Shown: positions 60,945 to 64,000 of the stretch, piece after piece
Layout of the letters: each line of letters opens with the position of its first letter
Numbering within the stretch: position 1 is the stretch's first letter
Source: Dyadobacter psychrotolerans
GTDB taxonomy: Bacteria; Bacteroidota; Bacteroidia; Cytophagales; Spirosomataceae
Reading direction: 5' to 3'
Assembly: GCF_004349265.1 (NCBI RefSeq)
Contig: NZ_SMFL01000011.1
Coordinates: forward strand, 124,001-188,000
DNA: 64,000 nucleotides
Made by a program: the position numbers and the translations under genes
The notes under the pieces: model-generated
What the model saw: only the letters and a program-made list of their open reading frames with translations
Told to the model about the DNA's origin: nothing
The model's database searches: none

Positions 60945-63542
60945 ATGAAGAAATCGGTTCTGTTTATTATTACCTCCTTGCTCATGCTGGCCGGCTGCGG
61001 CAAATCAGGGAAAATTTCGAAGGAGGGAGCTCAAAAAATTGGTGTTTCCTGGAAACTGGTCAGCAATTTTATTCAACCTGCAAATAGTTTTGAAGCAAAA
61101 TTTACCCTAAAAAACGGAAGTGACTTTACTTTGAACGGAAGTAACTGGGCCATGTTTTTCAACATGTCGCCCCGCCCGATTCATTCCAATAAAACACCTC
61201 AGCCAGCGGTTGTCGAACATATTAACGGCGACTGGTACAAGATGGTGGCTTCAAAGGATTTTAAATTAAATCCGGGAGATTCTATTGTTATAAATTATAC
61301 AGGAACAGAAGGAATTATTAAAGAAACAGATGCGCCGCTTGGCCTATATTTTGTTTTTTATGATGAAGATGGAAAGGAAAAAGATATTGTTGAGGTTGCG
61401 GATTATACTATCGAGCCTTTCACCACAAAAGAACAGATACTGAGAGGTAAAAATGATCTTTACCAGGTTCCTACTGCCGAAACGCGGTACCAAACCAATC
61501 TCGCTTTTACAAAACTTGGCGCGGAGCAGCTGTTGAAAATTATTCCAACGCCGGTTAAAATGACTTCCTACGAAGGAGCAATTACCTTATCAAACAGGAA
61601 CCAGATCTTTTACGAAGAAGGGCTTGAAAAGGAAACAGGTTATTTGATATCCAAACTTAAAACACTGACAGGTCAGGAGTTCCCAATGCAGAAAGGAATT
61701 CCTGCTCCGGGTTCTGCTGAGCCGATTTTTATCCTGAAAAAAGGTGCGGTTAACGTGAGCGGTAAAAGTAAGGAAGCCTATACTTTGGGTGTTGATGCAA
61801 AGGGAGTTACCATCACAGGCGGAGATGCGGCCGGTGTTTTTTATGGTATCCAAAGTCTTTTACAACTCATTCCAACAGAAAATTACCAACGACCTGACAA
61901 CTCTGTCACGTTGGGTTATGTACAGGTCCAGGATGCTCCTCGTTTTCATTTCAGAAGTTTGCATCTGGACGTAAGCCGAAACTTCCAGACAAAGGAATCG
62001 CTTAAACGCGTTTTGGATTTGCTTGCGTCTTATAAGGTCAATCATTTTCTTTTTTATACTACGGAAGATGAAGGATGGCGGGTAGAAATTGATGGCTTGC
62101 CCGAGCTTACGCAGGTTGGTGCACAGCGGCATCATACTTCGGGCATGAATACTTCCACTTTGCATCCGGCTTATGGTTCCGGTCCTTTTGCAAATGCTAA
62201 GGATAAATATGGAAGCGGATTTTATACCAAAGCAGATTTTATCGAAATCCTGAAATATGCGGATGAAAGACATATTAAAGTAATTCCTGAACTCAACTTC
62301 CCGGGTCATGCACTGGCGGCGATCAAATCCATGGAAGCGCGTTATGAGCGACTGATGAAGGAAGGAAAAGAAAAAGAAGCGAATGAATATCGGTTGATCG
62401 ATCCGGAGGATAAGTCGGAATATCTGTCGGCACAGGCTTATAAAAACAACGTTGTGAGTGTTGCCAGGGAATCAACCTATCATTTTTTTGAAAAGGTCGT
62501 GGATGAAATGGCGAAAATGTACAAACAGGCTGGCCTGACCATGGATACGTTTCACACCGGTGGTGATGAGGTTGCCGAAGGTGCCTGGACCAAATCGCCG
62601 ATGGCAACAAAGTTATTAAAAGAAGACCCGTCAATAGGGGGTGCTAAAAACCTTCAGGCTTATTTTTTCCGGAAACTATTACCAAGACTTGAAAAGCGTA
62701 ACCTGAAAGTACATGGCTGGGAAGAAGTAGCATTGACCAAAACACCGGCAGGTGCATATAATGTCAATCCTGAGTTTGTAGGACATCCGGTAGTTCCTTA
62801 CATCTGGAACAATGTTTTCGATGTTGATCTTGGAAACCGCCTGGCCAATGCCGGTTATGAGGTTGTGCTCTGTAATGTGACAAACTTTTACTTTGATATG
62901 TCCTACAACAATGATCCTAAAGAGCCGGGATTGTATTGGGCAGGTTTTGTAGACACACGCGACAACTGGGCTTTTGCGCCATTTAATATGTTCCGTACAA
63001 CGGAAGAAACGGCAATGGGCAAGCCAATGAAAGAAGAATTTGTCGGGAAACAGATTTTAAAACCGGAAGCACGAAAGAATATTTTGGGTATTGAAGCGCA
63101 GTTGTGGTGCGAAACCATCAAAGGACGTGACATGATGGAATATTCAATTTTGCCAAAACTGATGGGTTTTGCAGAAAGCGCCTGGTCACCGGAACGTCCC
63201 TGGGAAAACGTGGCCGATCAGGTTTCAAGAAATAAGATGATTGCAGAAGGCTGGAACATATTTGCGAATACCATTGCCCAGAGAAATTTGCCAAGGTTGA
63301 AATATATGAACGGTGGCTATAATTACAGATTACCCATGCCGGGTGCTGTTGTGGAAAATGGGTTGCTGAAAGCAAACACCGACCTCCCGGGTCTTGCCAT
63401 CCGTTACACCACTGATGGTTCGGAACCGACAACAAAATCGGCGTTATTTGAAAATCCTGTAAAAGTTTCCGGAATAGTAAAACTGAAAGCATTTGACAGC
63501 GCCGGCAGCGGAAGCCGGACAAGTATTGTAACTGCAAAATAA
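60945..63542 (+). CDS. GH20 beta-N-acetylhexosaminidase lipoprotein
   Basis: This 865-residue lipoprotein (lipobox C18, MLAGC) removes terminal N-acetylglucosamine or N-acetylgalactosamine by substrate-assisted catalysis. Domains: a CHB_HEX-type beta domain (about 25-170; KLVSNFIQPANSFEAKFTLKNG), the GH20b domain (about 195-310) and the catalytic barrel (about 325-760) with the D541-E542 pair in HTGGDEVAEG and RFHFRSLHLDVSRNFQ at its entry. A short C-terminal beta domain with YTTDGSEPT (about 790-865) follows, often found at chitobiase ends. It is probably anchored in the outer membrane or periplasm. A ROK kinase gene follows by 89 bp, a sensible partner for amino-sugar use. Confidence 0.95.
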   Translation: MKKSVLFIITSLLMLAGCGKSGKISKEGAQKIGVSWKLVSNFIQPANSFEAKFTLKNGSDFTLNGSNWAMFFNMSPRPIHSNKTPQPAVVEHINGDWYKMVASKDFKLNPGDSIVINYTGTEGIIKETDAPLGLYFVFYDEDGKEKDIVEVADYTIEPFTTKEQILRGKNDLYQVPTAETRYQTNLAFTKLGAEQLLKIIPTPVKMTSYEGAITLSNRNQIFYEEGLEKETGYLISKLKTLTGQEFPMQKGIPAPGSAEPIFILKKGAVNVSGKSKEAYTLGVDAKGVTITGGDAAGVFYGIQSLLQLIPTENYQRPDNSVTLGYVQVQDAPRFHFRSLHLDVSRNFQTKESLKRVLDLLASYKVNHFLFYTTEDEGWRVEIDGLPELTQVGAQRHHTSGMNTSTLHPAYGSGPFANAKDKYGSGFYTKADFIEILKYADERHIKVIPELNFPGHALAAIKSMEARYERLMKEGKEKEANEYRLIDPEDKSEYLSAQAYKNNVVSVARESTYHFFEKVVDEMAKMYKQAGLTMDTFHTGGDEVAEGAWTKSPMATKLLKEDPSIGGAKNLQAYFFRKLLPRLEKRNLKVHGWEEVALTKTPAGAYNVNPEFVGHPVVPYIWNNVFDVDLGNRLANAGYEVVLCNVTNFYFDMSYNNDPKEPGLYWAGFVDTRDNWAFAPFNMFRTTEETAMGKPMKEEFVGKQILKPEARKNILGIEAQLWCETIKGRDMMEYSILPKLMGFAESAWSPERPWENVADQVSRNKMIAEGWNIFANTIAQRNLPRLKYMNGGYNYRLPMPGAVVENGLLKANTDLPGLAIRYTTDGSEPTTKSALFENPVKVSGIVKLKAFDSAGSGSRTSIVTAK

Positions 63543-63567
63543 ATTAGTAAACCTTCTCTTGATCTCT

Positions 63568-63595
63568 GCCTTCCTGCAAAATTTTGTGGGAAGGC
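63568..63595. other. Hairpin between GH20 and ROK genes
   Basis: GCCTTCC (63568-63574) pairs with GGAAGGC (63589-63595) around a 14-base loop. A T-tract does not follow, so it may be an attenuator-type or mRNA-stabilising structure rather than a terminator. Confidence 0.4.
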
Positions 63596-63631
63596 GGGAG
63601 AAATAACAAATTACTCAACCATTTTTAATTG

Positions 63632-64000
63632 ATGAACATAGGTGTTGACATAGGTGGTACCAACTTACGTGCCGGGATAGAACTGGGTGGAGCGATTACA
63701 CGTCAGCATAAGGTATTGCTTGAAAACAAGGATTCGCTGTCTTCAACATTGTCCCAGCTCATGGACCTGATCCGTCCGCTGACCAAATATCCGGTTAAGG
63801 GAATTGGTATCGGCGTGCCCTCGGTAGTTAATGTGGATAAGGGAATAGTTTACAACGTGATGAATATACCTTCGTGGGAAGAAGTGGCTTTGCGCGATAT
63901 AGTGCAAAAGGAATTCAATCTGCCGGTTTCTATCAATAACGATGTAAACTGTTTCATCCTGGGTGAACACCGTTACGGGCTTGCCAAAAAATATAATTCT
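63632..64000 (+). CDS. ROK-family sugar kinase, N-terminal part
   Basis: The first 123 residues of a ROK kinase run to the window edge. NIGVDIGGTNLRAGI at the start is the ATP-binding phosphate-1 motif, and VKGIGIGVPSVVNVDKGIVYN and NNDVNCFILGEHRYG include the conserved N-D active-site pair. Without an N-terminal HTH it is a kinase rather than a regulator. ROK kinases phosphorylate glucose, N-acetylglucosamine or related sugars; the GH20 gene 89 bp upstream favours an amino sugar. The C-terminal zinc motif, which would refine this, lies outside the window. Confidence 0.9.
   Translation, partial: MNIGVDIGGTNLRAGIELGGAITRQHKVLLENKDSLSSTLSQLMDLIRPLTKYPVKGIGIGVPSVVNVDKGIVYNVMNIPSWEEVALRDIVQKEFNLPVSINNDVNCFILGEHRYGLAKKYNS

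Noticed and set aside
1..64000. tRNA or rRNA genes, prophage or complete IS
   Set aside because: None was noticed in the intergenic regions I read; no terminal inverted repeats or target duplications could be shown, apart from the Y1 transposase remnant.

Overview
The window reads as chromosomal DNA of a Bacteroidota bacterium, most likely a Cytophagales member close to Dyadobacter. This is inferred from gene content: a SusC/SusD pair, two large proteases with a C-terminal type IX secretion (T9SS) sorting domain, many lipoproteins, GxxExxY, Uma2 and Rpn-type nuclease-like genes, and GH43, GH125 and GH20 glycosidases. The species is not proven. No rRNA, tRNA, CRISPR array, prophage or complete IS element was seen.

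Layout. 1-4.6 kb (minus strand): the start of an NRAMP-like transporter, a GxxExxY protein and a fused HyuA-HyuB oxoprolinase/hydantoinase. 4.8-7.0 kb: an Rpn-type gene broken by an in-frame stop, an AraC regulator and a frameshifted antitoxin-like gene. 7.0-13.7 kb: a compact four-gene polysaccharide utilization operon (SusC, SusD, DUF3823 lipoprotein, GH43 arabinanase-like). 14.0-17.8 kb: a giant lipoprotein joining ThuA, a PVC-type propeller, HEAT repeats, CARDB and an azurin-like copper domain. 17.8-18.6 kb: a frameshifted Y1 transposase beside four REP-like palindromes arranged as a nested inverted pair. 18.6-21.8 kb: a Gfo/Idh/MocA protein, a membrane-anchored protein and a GNAT acetyltransferase. 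22.0-30.9 kb: two tandem M4 metalloproteases. 31.1-42.9 kb: a carbohydrate region with GH125, a sugar isomerase, an AraC regulator, a D-aminoacylase-like protein, a Tat-exported Gfo/Idh/MocA protein, a ThuA protein, and an SDR-UxuA operon divergent from a LacI regulator with a visible operator. 43.1-50.5 kb: Uma2, then a minus-strand run of DUF3748, an unrecognised 743-residue lipoprotein, a BNR sialidase-like protein and a PfkB kinase-HAD phosphatase fusion. 51.1-58.1 kb: an ECF sigma factor, small lipoproteins and housekeeping genes (lgt, yidD, MoxR ATPase, prmC, ribD, aroE). 58.5-64 kb: nucleoside hydrolase, DUF5009 membrane protein, GH20 hexosaminidase and the start of a ROK sugar kinase.

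How the genes may work together. SusC/SusD and GH43 suggest uptake and cleavage of an arabinose-containing glycan. UxuA plus the SDR form the hexuronate branch, with LacI probably repressing it through the 14-bp palindrome. Both ThuA-domain proteins sit near a Gfo/Idh/MocA oxidoreductase, the partnership known from ThuA/ThuB keto-sugar metabolism. GH20, DUF5009 and ROK look like amino-sugar use. The least explained parts are the 45-50 kb operon, the copper-domain lipoprotein and the REP/transposase locus.
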